The notes under the pieces: model-generated
The model's input: only the letters and a program-made list of their open reading frames with translations
Databases searched by the model: none
What the model was told of the DNA's origin: nothing
Translations under genes and position numbers: made by a program
NCBI GenBank assembly: GCA_030829155.1
Contig: JAURBD010000079.1
Location: 1-7,279, forward strand
Direction of reading: 5' to 3'
Length of the DNA stretch: 7,279 nt
Source of the DNA: Flavobacteriaceae bacterium
GTDB taxonomy: Bacteria; Bacteroidota; Bacteroidia; Flavobacteriales; Flavobacteriaceae
Shown: positions 1-6,356 of the stretch, in pieces
Layout of the letters: every line of letters begins with the position of its first letter
How positions within the stretch are numbered: the first letter of the stretch is position 1

Positions 1-714
1 AATAATATTTTGGGAACAAAAAATGTAGTTGACCTTGCTATTGAGCATGAAGTTTCAAATTTTGTAATGGTTTCAACTGATAAGGCGGTAAACCCCTCGA
101 ACGTAATGGGGGCTTCCAAACGAATTGCTGAAATCTATGTTGCCAATAAAGCCGAAACCAGTAAAACTCAATTGATAACTACACGTTTTGGAAATGTATT
201 AGGATCAAATGGTTCTGTGGTTCCCATATTTAAAAAGCAAATTGCAAGGGGAGGTCCTGTTAAGGTAACTCACCCAGAAATTACACGTTTTTTTATGACC
301 ATAACCGAAGCTTGTCAACTTGTGCTTGAAGCAGGTGCAACAGGGACTGGTGGCGAAATCTATGTTTTTGACATGGGAGAACCTGTAAAAATAAAAGACC
401 TTGCAATAAGTATGATTCGACTTTCGGGCTTGGTCGAAAATCAAGACATTCAAATAGAATACTCGGGTTTAAGGCCGGGAGAAAAGTTATACGAAGAATT
501 ACTCACCAATAATGAAAACTTGAAAACCTCGCATAATGAACTAATTTATATTGCTCAAAAAGAAAGTTTTCCAAAAGGCAAAATGCTCGAAATTGATCAA
601 CTGATCAAAGAAGCTCAAGAGGGGAAATCCAATGAAATTTTGGTACAGCAAATGAAAAATATTGTGCCCGAATTCAAATCGATGAATTCAATTTATGAAA
701 AATTAGACTTGTAG
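1..714 (+). CDS. Nucleoside-diphosphate-sugar 4,6-dehydratase, WbpM/CapD/PglF type (5' truncated)
   Basis: The frame is open from base 1, so the gene begins outside the window; about 237 C-terminal residues are visible. They form the catalytic half of an extended SDR enzyme that dehydrates UDP-GlcNAc-like sugars for surface polysaccharide or glycan synthesis. Seen in the fragment: STDKAVNP (residues 25-32) followed by NVMGASKR (34-41). Met replaces the usual Tyr of the YxxxK motif, giving the Ser25-Met36-Lys40 arrangement known for WbpM-type dehydratases. Further on are TTRFGNVLGSNGSV (about 59-72), the HPEITRFFMT substrate-loop motif (about 90-99) and GLRPGEKLYEELL (about 155-167). Family members are usually around 600-650 residues with N-terminal membrane helices, which would lie upstream. 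The next gene is convergent, so this is the last gene of its operon. The family is confident; the exact sugar product cannot be told. Confidence 0.93.
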   Translation, partial: NNILGTKNVVDLAIEHEVSNFVMVSTDKAVNPSNVMGASKRIAEIYVANKAETSKTQLITTRFGNVLGSNGSVVPIFKKQIARGGPVKVTHPEITRFFMTITEACQLVLEAGATGTGGEIYVFDMGEPVKIKDLAISMIRLSGLVENQDIQIEYSGLRPGEKLYEELLTNNENLKTSHNELIYIAQKESFPKGKMLEIDQLIKEAQEGKSNEILVQQMKNIVPEFKSMNSIYEKLDL

Positions 715-739
715 CGATTATTTTATTCAGCAGCTACAA
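709..739 (-). terminator. Hairpin overlapping both stop codons of a convergent gene pair
   Basis: TTGTAGC (709-715) and GCTACAA (733-739) are perfect 7-bp inverted repeats with a 17-base loop. The left arm contains the TAG stop of the dehydratase, and the hairpin spans the TAA stop of the lipoprotein gene. On the minus strand the hairpin is followed by a modest T-rich run (GTCTAATTTTT), so a weak terminator for the lipoprotein transcript is possible. On the plus strand there is no T run. Only 8 bp separate the two stops, so no conventional terminator fits between them. The long loop and short stem keep this call tentative. Confidence 0.3.
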
Positions 740-1712
740 TTCGGATTCCTCTTACACAAACTGTAAAAGGATGCTTTTGATTATTTTGTTCATCAAGTAC
801 AGAGGGGTATTTAGTAAAGATTAAATCAAAATCTGTTAGATTGGGGAGTGGAATTACAATTTGCCTAAAATTAGTTACATCATAACTCGAATCACTCCAT
901 AATTCATAAGATTCCGATAGGGTTGAACTTGAAATTCCTGAACCAAGATCAATAACCGGATTATAAGACAAAGAAACCTTCATATCGGAGTCAATAACAC
1001 TGGGAAGATTAATAAATTCCATTTTATATTCAAAAACCAAATTTTTGGGTTTTGTACCAAAGGATCTAAAACTCTTACTCAAAGTATGATCTACATTGTT
1101 GTTTGGAAGAATATTTCCAGTAATTTGATTTCTTAGGGTATGAAAAGATATAAGAGCATCTTTACAACCTGCGTAAAAATAATCATCATTTGGAGCAATC
1201 CATCCAATGGACTCTTCCGAGGTAACTTCCCAACTGTCTTCATTGCTAGAATCAATGGTTAAGTTATCTAGAAATTCATAGATAACATAATCTTTTTTAT
1301 TAATGATATCGATATCGGTTTTGTTAGATACCGCATGAACAACATCATAGCGACCAAACTCTTGATAATAAACTCTTGTAGCTACTGAACTAGGTGAAGA
1401 AATATTTCCTCTTAAAGTCGTAGGACTAGCTGTACTTCCCTCAAAAATCCAAACAATACTATCATTATTTTCGGATGTAGAGATGTAAGTAACCGGAAAA
1501 GACACACTGGAAAGAGTGCTACTTGCAACTGTAATAACACTATTTGTAGAAAGAAAATCAGCTTTTACAGGACCAGATTTATGATTAGCATTATTCGATA
1601 GCCCTATTATTGAAGAAGTAATTGTATCATCAAAATCTGCTGGAGGTACAAATTCTTTGCTACAAGAAAACAAAAAAACATTCAATAAAAATAAAACAAC
1701 AACCGCTCGCAT
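723..1712 (-). CDS. Secreted lipoprotein with PKD-like domain, function unknown
   Basis: 329 residues. The N-terminus is a clear type II signal peptide: MR, a hydrophobic stretch, then the lipobox LFSC with Cys17 as the lipidated residue. The mature start is CSKEF. Basic and acidic residues right after Cys resemble the signals that send Bacteroidota lipoproteins to the cell surface, but this match is only partial. Residues about 80-150 look PKD-like: a SIVWIFEG strand, a central VATRVYYQEFGRYDV and a following N-K-T-D loop. Residues about 160-329 are rich in beta strands and Ser/Asn/Asp (for example WEVTSEESIGWIAP) and resemble a jelly-roll or carbohydrate-binding module, without a motif that fixes a family. 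The ATG at 1712 sits about 15 bases after the predicted transcription start, supporting this start. It is transcribed alone, divergent from rplU. A role in surface glycan or protein binding is inference only. Confidence 0.8.
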   Translation of the reverse strand: MRAVVVLFLLNVFLFSCSKEFVPPADFDDTITSSIIGLSNNANHKSGPVKADFLSTNSVITVASSTLSSVSFPVTYISTSENNDSIVWIFEGSTASPTTLRGNISSPSSVATRVYYQEFGRYDVVHAVSNKTDIDIINKKDYVIYEFLDNLTIDSSNEDSWEVTSEESIGWIAPNDDYFYAGCKDALISFHTLRNQITGNILPNNNVDHTLSKSFRSFGTKPKNLVFEYKMEFINLPSVIDSDMKVSLSYNPVIDLGSGISSSTLSESYELWSDSSYDVTNFRQIVIPLPNLTDFDLIFTKYPSVLDEQNNQKHPFTVCVRGIRIVAAE

Positions 1713-1730
1713 TACTTTAAATATCTATTT

Positions 1731-1759
1731 CAAAGATAAGGAATAATATAGCTACCAAA
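1731..1759 (-). promoter_or_regulatory. Bacteroidota-type promoter for the PKD-like lipoprotein
   Basis: Read on the minus strand, TATCTTTG (1738-1731) matches the -7 consensus TAnnTTTG exactly. A TTTG -33 element lies at 1759-1756, 17 bases upstream. Transcription should start near 1727, about 15 bases before the ATG. This is a prediction from the Bacteroidota sigma factor consensus. Confidence 0.65.
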
Positions 1760-1821
1760 TTCATTTTAACAAAACAAAGATGATTGTCAAATATCAATAT
1801 TACATAAAATACTGCGGAGGG

Positions 1822-1852
1822 TTTGGTAGTCTATAATAAAACTGTAAATTTG
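1822..1852 (+). promoter_or_regulatory. Strong Bacteroidota-type promoter for rplU-rpmA
   Basis: TTTG at 1822-1825, a 19-base spacer and TAAATTTG at 1845-1852 match the -33 (TTTG) and -7 (TAnnTTTG) elements exactly. The start of transcription would be near 1857, leaving a leader of about 15 A/T-rich bases before the rplU ATG at 1872. That is too short for a structured ribosomal-protein leader of the kind that binds L21 in other phyla. Confidence 0.8.
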
Positions 1853-1871
1853 CAGTCTTAAATTAAATAAA

Positions 1872-2420
1872 ATGTATGCAATCGTAGAGATAGCAGGGCA
1901 GCAATTTAAAGTTGCAAAAGATCAAAAAGTCTATGTACATCGTTTACAAGGTAATGAAGGGAGTTCAGTTTCTTTCGATAAAGTATACCTTCTAGACAAT
2001 GGTACACAAGTGACTCTTGGCGCCCCGGCTATTACTGGAGCTTCTGTAGGAGCGAAAGTAGTAAAGCACCTTAAAGGTGACAAAGTAATCGTTTTTAAGA
2101 AAAAACGTAGAAAAGGATACCGTGTAAAAAACGGACACCGTCAAGCATTAACAGAAATTTTAATTGAAAGTATTTCTGCTAAAGGAGGTGTAAAAAAAGC
2201 TGCTTCCAAAAAGGAAACAGCTCCCAAGGCAAAAGCAGCTCAGGTGGCTCTAAAAAAAGAAACAGCTTCTAAGGCCTCTGTCAAAAAAGTCCCAGCTCCA
2301 AAAAAAGAAGTTCTTAGCGGTAAAACAGTAGCAGAGTTAAAAAACCTTGCTAAAGCAAAAGGAATAACGGGAATTTCTGCAATGAAAAAAGCTGACTTAA
2401 TCGCCGCATTGAACGCATAA
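1872..2420 (+). CDS. rplU: 50S ribosomal protein L21 with C-terminal SAP/Rho-N-like extension
   Basis: Residues 1-102 are a normal L21: MYAIVEIAGQQFKV at the start, then KVIVFKKKRRKGYRVKNGHR (71-90), the rRNA-binding loop region, and a TEILIESI end. L21 binds 23S rRNA in the large subunit. The protein is 182 residues against about 103 in E. coli. The extra part has a Lys/Ala/Thr/Pro-rich linker (103-146) containing an imperfect repeat of about 15 residues (KKETAPKA at 113-120, KKETASKA at 128-135). It ends in a compact helical module (148-182) whose TVAELKNLAKAKGI and MKKADLIAAL segments resemble SAP/HeH or Rho N-terminal nucleic-acid-binding domains. It is the first gene of an operon with rpmA, 22 bp downstream. 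The reading frame runs cleanly into the tail, so it is not a frameshift artefact. L21 identity is certain; the function of the tail is inferred. Confidence 0.97.
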   Translation: MYAIVEIAGQQFKVAKDQKVYVHRLQGNEGSSVSFDKVYLLDNGTQVTLGAPAITGASVGAKVVKHLKGDKVIVFKKKRRKGYRVKNGHRQALTEILIESISAKGGVKKAASKKETAPKAKAAQVALKKETASKASVKKVPAPKKEVLSGKTVAELKNLAKAKGITGISAMKKADLIAALNA

Positions 2421-2442
2421 TTTATCACTAAAAAGAAACAGT

Positions 2443-2703
2443 ATGGCTCACAAGAAAGGAGTAGGTAGTTCGAAGAATGGTAGAGAATCAGAATCGAAAC
2501 GACTCGGAGTGAAAATCTTCGGTGGACAAGCGGCGAGAGCTGGAAACATTATCATACGTCAAAGAGGTACAGCTCACAATCCTGGCGAAAATGTATATCT
2601 AGGAAAAGATCATACCCTTCATGCAAAAGTAGATGGATTAGTACATTTTACTAAAAAGAGAGATAATCGATCATATGTATCTGTTATCCCTTTTGAATCA
2701 TAG
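2443..2703 (+). CDS. rpmA: 50S ribosomal protein L27
   Basis: 86 residues, the usual length. It starts MAHKKGVGSSKNGRESESKR and continues with LGVKIFGGQAARAGNIIIRQ and the RGTAHNPGENVYLGKDHTLHA segment typical of L27. In the family the flexible N-terminus reaches the peptidyl-transferase centre and contacts tRNA. The N-terminus here begins directly with AHKKG and lacks the cleavable leader known from Firmicutes L27. It is second in the rplU-rpmA operon. An A-rich stretch (AAAAAGAAACAGT) rather than a Shine-Dalgarno sequence precedes the ATG, and a strong terminator begins 20 bases after the stop codon. Confidence 0.98.
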   Translation: MAHKKGVGSSKNGRESESKRLGVKIFGGQAARAGNIIIRQRGTAHNPGENVYLGKDHTLHAKVDGLVHFTKKRDNRSYVSVIPFES

Positions 2704-2722
2704 AAGACAAACAACTATTTTC

Positions 2723-2752
2723 AAAAAATCCCACAATTGTGGGATTTTTTTT
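2723..2752. terminator. Bidirectional intrinsic terminator between rpmA and the serine hydrolase gene
   Basis: Bases 2723-2750 form a perfect 28-base palindrome: A6, the stem TCCCACAA/TTGTGGGA meeting at an AATT centre, then T6 extending to T8 at 2752. It has a GC-containing stem and a T run on both strands. It can therefore end the rplU-rpmA transcript on the plus strand and the convergent hydrolase transcript on the minus strand. Confidence 0.9.
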
Positions 2753-2769
2753 GATACAAAAACTAGCTT

Positions 2770-3984
2770 TTATTCTAATGCCGAATAAACATATCGATTT
2801 AAGGAAATCACATATTCGTTGTTACTTGGAAATTTTTGTGTCATAAAAATAGCAATCAAATCTTCTGCAGGATCAATAAAGAAATGCGTTTTGAAAAACC
2901 CTCCCCAATAAATTTGTCCATCACTTCCTGGACTAGGGTCTTTATCCGTATCAACCAAAACCCCAAATCCAAGCCCAAAACCTCTTGCACCTCCCAGCAT
3001 AGATCCAACATGGTTTTGTTCCATTAAAGCAATGGTTTCTGGTTTTAGAATCGATTTTCCATTTAAACTCCCATTGTTTAAAACCATTTTACAAAAGCGT
3101 AAATAATCTTCCATTGAAGAAAATAAACCGTGTGTTCCTCCATAAACAGTATTTCCTTGTGTTGGAACTTGATATGGGCTAGGGATCAATTCCTGTGCCT
3201 CATTTTTTAGGTAAACCAACATAACTCTATTTACATTTTGGGGAGATACATTATAGCCTGTTTCGGTCATGCCTAAGGGCTCAAAAATAAATTCCTTTAA
3301 ATACGTATTTATGTCTTGACCAGATACTCGCTGAAGAATTAATGCTAAAAGATCAGGAGAAGCACTGTATTTCCATTGCTTTCCAGGTTGCCCTATTAAT
3401 GGGGCTTTCAAAAGTTGATCAATACGTTCTTCGATTTTTGTGTATTCTTTAGGATTGAACAAATCATTGTACATCAGCTTAAACAGCTCCTGATCAAACT
3501 GTGTTGTTTCCAATCCATGAGAAAAGCCAGCAGTATGGGTGAGTAAATGTTTAATTGTAATATCGCTTTCACGATCCTCAGTAGGCCCATTTATACCCAT
3601 ACTCAAATCCAAATTTACCCTCAGGCTTGTAAGTTCAGGGATATATTTTTGTGCTTTATCTTCAAGATCAATCAACCCTTTTTCTACAAGTTGCATTATG
3701 GCAACACTAATAATGGGCTTAGTCATGGATTGAATGAAGTAGATGCTGTTTTTCTGGAGAGGCTCTTGGGTATTTAAATTTACGTAACCCAGGGCTTTGT
3801 GCCACGCAATTTCATTGTTTTTGTATACCAATACTTCTGCACCAGCAATATTTAAACTTTTAATTTCATCATTTATAAAATTTTCAAAAGACACCATTTT
3901 TTCAATATTGAGTTTAGATTGGGCAAAGCTGTTTTGAGAAAAAACTGTTAAAAAGAATAAAAAAGGGTGTAATAAGGATTTCAT
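2770..3984 (-). CDS. Secreted serine hydrolase, beta-lactamase/EstB-like family
   Basis: 404 residues with a type I signal peptide (MKSLLHPFLFFLTVFSQNSFA, likely cut before Gln22), so it acts in the periplasm or outside. The fold family is class C beta-lactamase / DD-peptidase / EstB-like esterase. The nucleophile motif SMTK is at 86-89, and HLLTHTAGFSHG (146-157) is the family's conserved segment. YSAS at 206-209 sits where class C enzymes have YxN, and GGTHGLFSSMEDYLRF is at 282-296. The C-terminal WGGFFKTHFFIDP (360-372) replaces the KTG box. The loss of a canonical YxN and KTG argues for an esterase or peptide-hydrolase role rather than antibiotic resistance. The substrate cannot be told from sequence. 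A strong terminator separates it from the upstream ahcY, so it probably has its own weak promoter; only an imperfect TATATTGG (4008-4001, minus strand) is visible. Confidence 0.9.
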   Translation of the reverse strand: MKSLLHPFLFFLTVFSQNSFAQSKLNIEKMVSFENFINDEIKSLNIAGAEVLVYKNNEIAWHKALGYVNLNTQEPLQKNSIYFIQSMTKPIISVAIMQLVEKGLIDLEDKAQKYIPELTSLRVNLDLSMGINGPTEDRESDITIKHLLTHTAGFSHGLETTQFDQELFKLMYNDLFNPKEYTKIEERIDQLLKAPLIGQPGKQWKYSASPDLLALILQRVSGQDINTYLKEFIFEPLGMTETGYNVSPQNVNRVMLVYLKNEAQELIPSPYQVPTQGNTVYGGTHGLFSSMEDYLRFCKMVLNNGSLNGKSILKPETIALMEQNHVGSMLGGARGFGLGFGVLVDTDKDPSPGSDGQIYWGGFFKTHFFIDPAEDLIAIFMTQKFPSNNEYVISLNRYVYSALE

Positions 3985-4011
3985 AAGAAATTTTAAAAAT
4001 CCAATATAAGT

Positions 4012-4051
4012 AAAAAAGAAAAGCTGGACACATGCCCAGCTTTTCTTTTTT
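4012..4051 (-). terminator. Intrinsic terminator of ahcY
   Basis: AAAAAAGAAAAGCTGG (4012-4027) and CCAGCTTTTCTTTTTT (4036-4051) are perfect 16-bp inverted repeats around an 8-base loop. Read on the minus strand, the hairpin lies 19 bases past the ahcY stop and ends in a run of six Ts. It also precedes the hydrolase gene on the same strand, so most ahcY transcripts should stop before that gene. Confidence 0.9.
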
Positions 4052-4070
4052 TGTTCAAAAAATATTTTAT

Positions 4071-5387
4071 TTAATAGCGGTAGTATTCTGGTTTATAGGG
4101 TCCTTTTACAGTTACGCCAATATATTCAGCTTGATCTTGAGAAAGCTCCTCCAATTCAACCCCTAGGTGATTCAGGTGAAGTGCTGCAACTTTTTCATCT
4201 AAATGCTTGGGAAGCATATATACTTTGTTTTCGTATTTTTCTGAATTGTTCCAAAGTTCTAATTGCGCTAGGGTTTGGTTGGTAAATGAATTACTCATCA
4301 CAAAACTTGGGTGTCCGGTAGCACAGCCTAAGTTTACTAAACGCCCTTCTGCCAAAAGAATAATTTCTTTTTTATCTTCAAGGGTGTATTTATCAACTTG
4401 AGGTTTGATTTCTACTTTAGAGGCTCCATAAGTGTTGTTCAGCCAAGACATGTCAATTTCATTATCAAAATGCCCAATATTACAGACAATAGCCTTGTCT
4501 TTCATATTCAAGAAGTGTTCTGCTCGGATAATGTTTTTGTTTCCAGTTGTTGTAATTACGATATCGGCAGTCTTTACAACAGAATTCATTTTTTTAACTT
4601 CAAAACCATCCATTGCAGCTTGAAGCGCACAAATGGGGTCAATCTCTGTTACGGTAACAATAGACCCAGCACCTCTAAAAGAAGCGGCAGTACCTTTACC
4701 TACGTCACCATAGCCAGCAACAACAACTCTTTTTCCAGCCAACATAACATCGGTTGCTCTGCGGATTGCATCTACTGCACTTTCTTTACATCCGTATTTG
4801 TTGTCAAATTTTGATTTGGTAACTGAATCATTAACATTGATTGCTGGCAATGGTAGAGTTCCGTTTTTCATTCGTTCATATAAACGATGAACCCCAGTTG
4901 TTGTTTCTTCAGATAAGCCTTTAATTTCTTCAACTAGGTTTGGGTAATGATCCAAGACGAGGTTGGTTAAATCTCCTCCATCATCTAAAATCATATTCAA
5001 AGGCTTTTGTTCTTCACCAAAAAATAGGGTTTGCTCGATACACCAATCAAATTCCTCTTCATTCATTCCTTTCCAGGCATAAACTGGGATTCCTGCGGCA
5101 GCAATTGCAGCAGCGGCATGATCTTGTGTAGAAAAAATATTACATGAACTCCAAGTTACCTCAGCACCAAGAGCAACAAGGGTTTCAATTAAAACTGCAG
5201 TTTGAATCGTCATGTGTAAACACCCGGCAATTCGAGCTCCAGCTAGAGGTTGGTCTTTTCCATATTCCTTTCGTAAGGCCATAAGTCCAGGCATCTCAGC
5301 CTCTGCGAGTTCAATTTCTTTTCTCCCCCAATCGGCAAGTGAAATATCTTTGACCTTGTAAGCTAAATGTGCAGTTTTTTCTATCAT
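4071..5387 (-). CDS. ahcY: S-adenosylhomocysteine hydrolase (adenosylhomocysteinase)
   Basis: Cytosolic NAD-dependent enzyme that splits S-adenosylhomocysteine into adenosine and homocysteine, relieving product inhibition of methyltransferases. The chosen ATG gives 438 residues. Motifs: GCLHMTIQTAVL (55-66), SCNIFSTQDHAAAA (81-94), TKSKFDNKYGC (190-200) with Lys191, Asp195 and Asn196 matching the active-site Lys/Asp/Asn of the human enzyme. The NAD-binding GYGDVGKG is at 225-232, NLGCATGHPSFVMSNSF at 352-368, and the C-terminal KPEYYRY tail reaches the neighbouring subunit's NAD site in the family. The extra loop of about 40 residues found in some plant and bacterial forms is absent. A longer frame from TTG at 5423 exists, but that codon lies inside the predicted -7 promoter box, so the ATG at 5387 is preferred. 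Transcribed alone, divergent from the phosphopantetheinyl transferase gene. Confidence 0.97.
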   Translation of the reverse strand: MIEKTAHLAYKVKDISLADWGRKEIELAEAEMPGLMALRKEYGKDQPLAGARIAGCLHMTIQTAVLIETLVALGAEVTWSSCNIFSTQDHAAAAIAAAGIPVYAWKGMNEEEFDWCIEQTLFFGEEQKPLNMILDDGGDLTNLVLDHYPNLVEEIKGLSEETTTGVHRLYERMKNGTLPLPAINVNDSVTKSKFDNKYGCKESAVDAIRRATDVMLAGKRVVVAGYGDVGKGTAASFRGAGSIVTVTEIDPICALQAAMDGFEVKKMNSVVKTADIVITTTGNKNIIRAEHFLNMKDKAIVCNIGHFDNEIDMSWLNNTYGASKVEIKPQVDKYTLEDKKEIILLAEGRLVNLGCATGHPSFVMSNSFTNQTLAQLELWNNSEKYENKVYMLPKHLDEKVAALHLNHLGVELEELSQDQAEYIGVTVKGPYKPEYYRY

Positions 5388-5420
5388 AGTTTTTATCTTT
5401 AACTTCGGATAAAGTTCTTG

Positions 5421-5428
5421 CAAAAGTA
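5421..5428 (-). promoter_or_regulatory. Candidate -7 promoter element of ahcY
   Basis: On the minus strand, TACTTTTG (5428-5421) matches TAnnTTTG exactly, with a predicted start near 5417 and a leader of roughly 30 bases before the ATG at 5387. No good TTTG -33 element is found at the expected distance, where the divergent gene's start codon region lies. The call therefore rests on the -7 box and its placement alone. Confidence 0.5.
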
Positions 5429-5450
5429 AGGATTTTCAAAGAACTAAAAA

Positions 5451-6080
5451 ATGCCTGTATTAAAAGAGTTTCAATCACATTTAGACACCAAATTAATTCT
5501 TTGGAAAATTGAAGAAACAGAACAAGAATTGATTCACGATTTGGATTTAACAACCTCAGAAAAACAAAAATTAAAAAACCGTAAAACTTCAAATCATCGA
5601 AGGGAATTTTTAGCCTGCAGAGCAAGTCTTCAAGCCCTAGGAGTTTCAATAAAAAATCTTCATTTTAAAAAAAATGGGATGCCCTATTTAGAACCACACA
5701 AATACTGTTCTTTATCCCATACTCAAAATTATGCAGCTGCTGTAGTTTCTGAAAATCAAGTCGGAATAGACGTTGAAGTTTACCGAGACAAAATTGTTAA
5801 AATTGCCCCCAAGTTTGTTCATAAAAACGAAACTTTTGCATCAGATAATGGACATCAAATCTTTTTTTTAACCCGGCTTTGGACGGCAAAAGAAGCTGTC
5901 TATAAAGCTTTTGGAACAAATGGAATTCATTTTTCAACTCAAATAGAAGTACTTCCTTTTACTAAGGAAGATCAAAAAGGTTCTGGAATTTTAACCCATT
6001 TAGAAAAAGAATATTTATTTACTTTACATTTCCAATCAATAAACAATGGTCAACTTTGTATGGCTGTTTTAAATTCGTAA
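5451..6080 (+). CDS. 4'-phosphopantetheinyl transferase superfamily protein
   Basis: 209 residues, the size of the Sfp-type (two-lobed) class. The family moves the 4'-phosphopantetheine arm of CoA onto a serine of carrier proteins (ACP or PCP), in the cytosol. Signature motifs: SLSHTQNYAAAVVS (87-100); VGIDVEV (104-110), where Asp107 and Glu109 would bind Mg2+ and CoA phosphate; and WTAKEAVYKAFG (144-155) with the catalytic region Lys147-Glu148 and Lys152. No dedicated carrier-protein genes are visible nearby, so it may serve fatty-acid ACP or a cluster elsewhere in the genome. ATG at 5451 follows GAACTAAAAA, an A-rich lead typical of the phylum. The stop is 3 bases before the next start, so it heads a probable three-gene operon. 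Divergent from ahcY with only 63 bp between start codons. Confidence 0.9.
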   Translation: MPVLKEFQSHLDTKLILWKIEETEQELIHDLDLTTSEKQKLKNRKTSNHRREFLACRASLQALGVSIKNLHFKKNGMPYLEPHKYCSLSHTQNYAAAVVSENQVGIDVEVYRDKIVKIAPKFVHKNETFASDNGHQIFFLTRLWTAKEAVYKAFGTNGIHFSTQIEVLPFTKEDQKGSGILTHLEKEYLFTLHFQSINNGQLCMAVLNS

Positions 6081-6083
6081 AAG

Positions 6084-6344
6084 ATGAATATTTCAGTTGA
6101 AATAACCTTATTACCCCTAGAAAATGATTATGAAACATCTATAAAGGAATTCATCAAAGTTTTAAGAGAGTCAAAATTTAAAGTTTTAGAAAATCCGCTC
6201 AGTACTCAAGTTTATGGCCCGTATTTGCCTTTGATGAATTACTTAGTTACTTCAATAGAAGATTGTTTTGGAAAAATAGAATCAGGTGTTGTCAACTTAA
6301 AAATAGTAAAAAGTGATCGCAGCAATTACTCTCCTAATTTTTAA
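6084..6344 (+). CDS. UPF0045/YkoF-like thiamine-binding protein
   Basis: 86 residues, a full single ferredoxin-like domain. The N-terminal strand MNISVEITLLPLENDYE and the central ENPLSTQVYGPYLPLMNYL (36-54) are the recognisable pattern of the MTH1187/YkoF-like family (often written STQVxGxYxxVM). Members of this family bind thiamine or its pyrimidine moiety, usually as dimers or tetramers in the cytosol. The gene lies 3 bases after the phosphopantetheinyl transferase gene and 12 bases before the NadR-like kinase gene, so the three are likely co-transcribed. A TPP riboswitch and an importer gene follow about 700 bases downstream, which supports a link to thiamine. The molecular role in the cell (carrier, sensor or buffer) is not known from sequence. 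Confidence 0.82.
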   Translation: MNISVEITLLPLENDYETSIKEFIKVLRESKFKVLENPLSTQVYGPYLPLMNYLVTSIEDCFGKIESGVVNLKIVKSDRSNYSPNF

Positions 6345-6356
6345 TAGACCCTTGTA

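Noticed and set aside
1790..1801. Inverted repeat AATAT-CA-ATATT between the divergent lipoprotein and rplU promoters, considered as an operator
   Set aside because: Only A/T arms of 5 bp in AT-rich DNA; expected by chance.
4001..4008. Minus-strand TATATTGG as a promoter for the serine hydrolase gene
   Set aside because: One mismatch in the -7 box, and the expected -33 position falls in the loop of the ahcY terminator with no TTTG.
4398..4814. A 138-codon plus-strand frame inside ahcY
   Set aside because: It is antisense to strongly conserved ahcY sequence and its translation has no recognisable domain.
5394..5407. Plus-strand promoter-like boxes TATCTTTA (5394-5401) and TAACTTCG (5400-5407) upstream of the phosphopantetheinyl transferase gene
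   Set aside because: Each differs from TAnnTTTG at one position, and neither has a convincing TTTG 19 bases upstream, so the promoter of this operon could not be placed.
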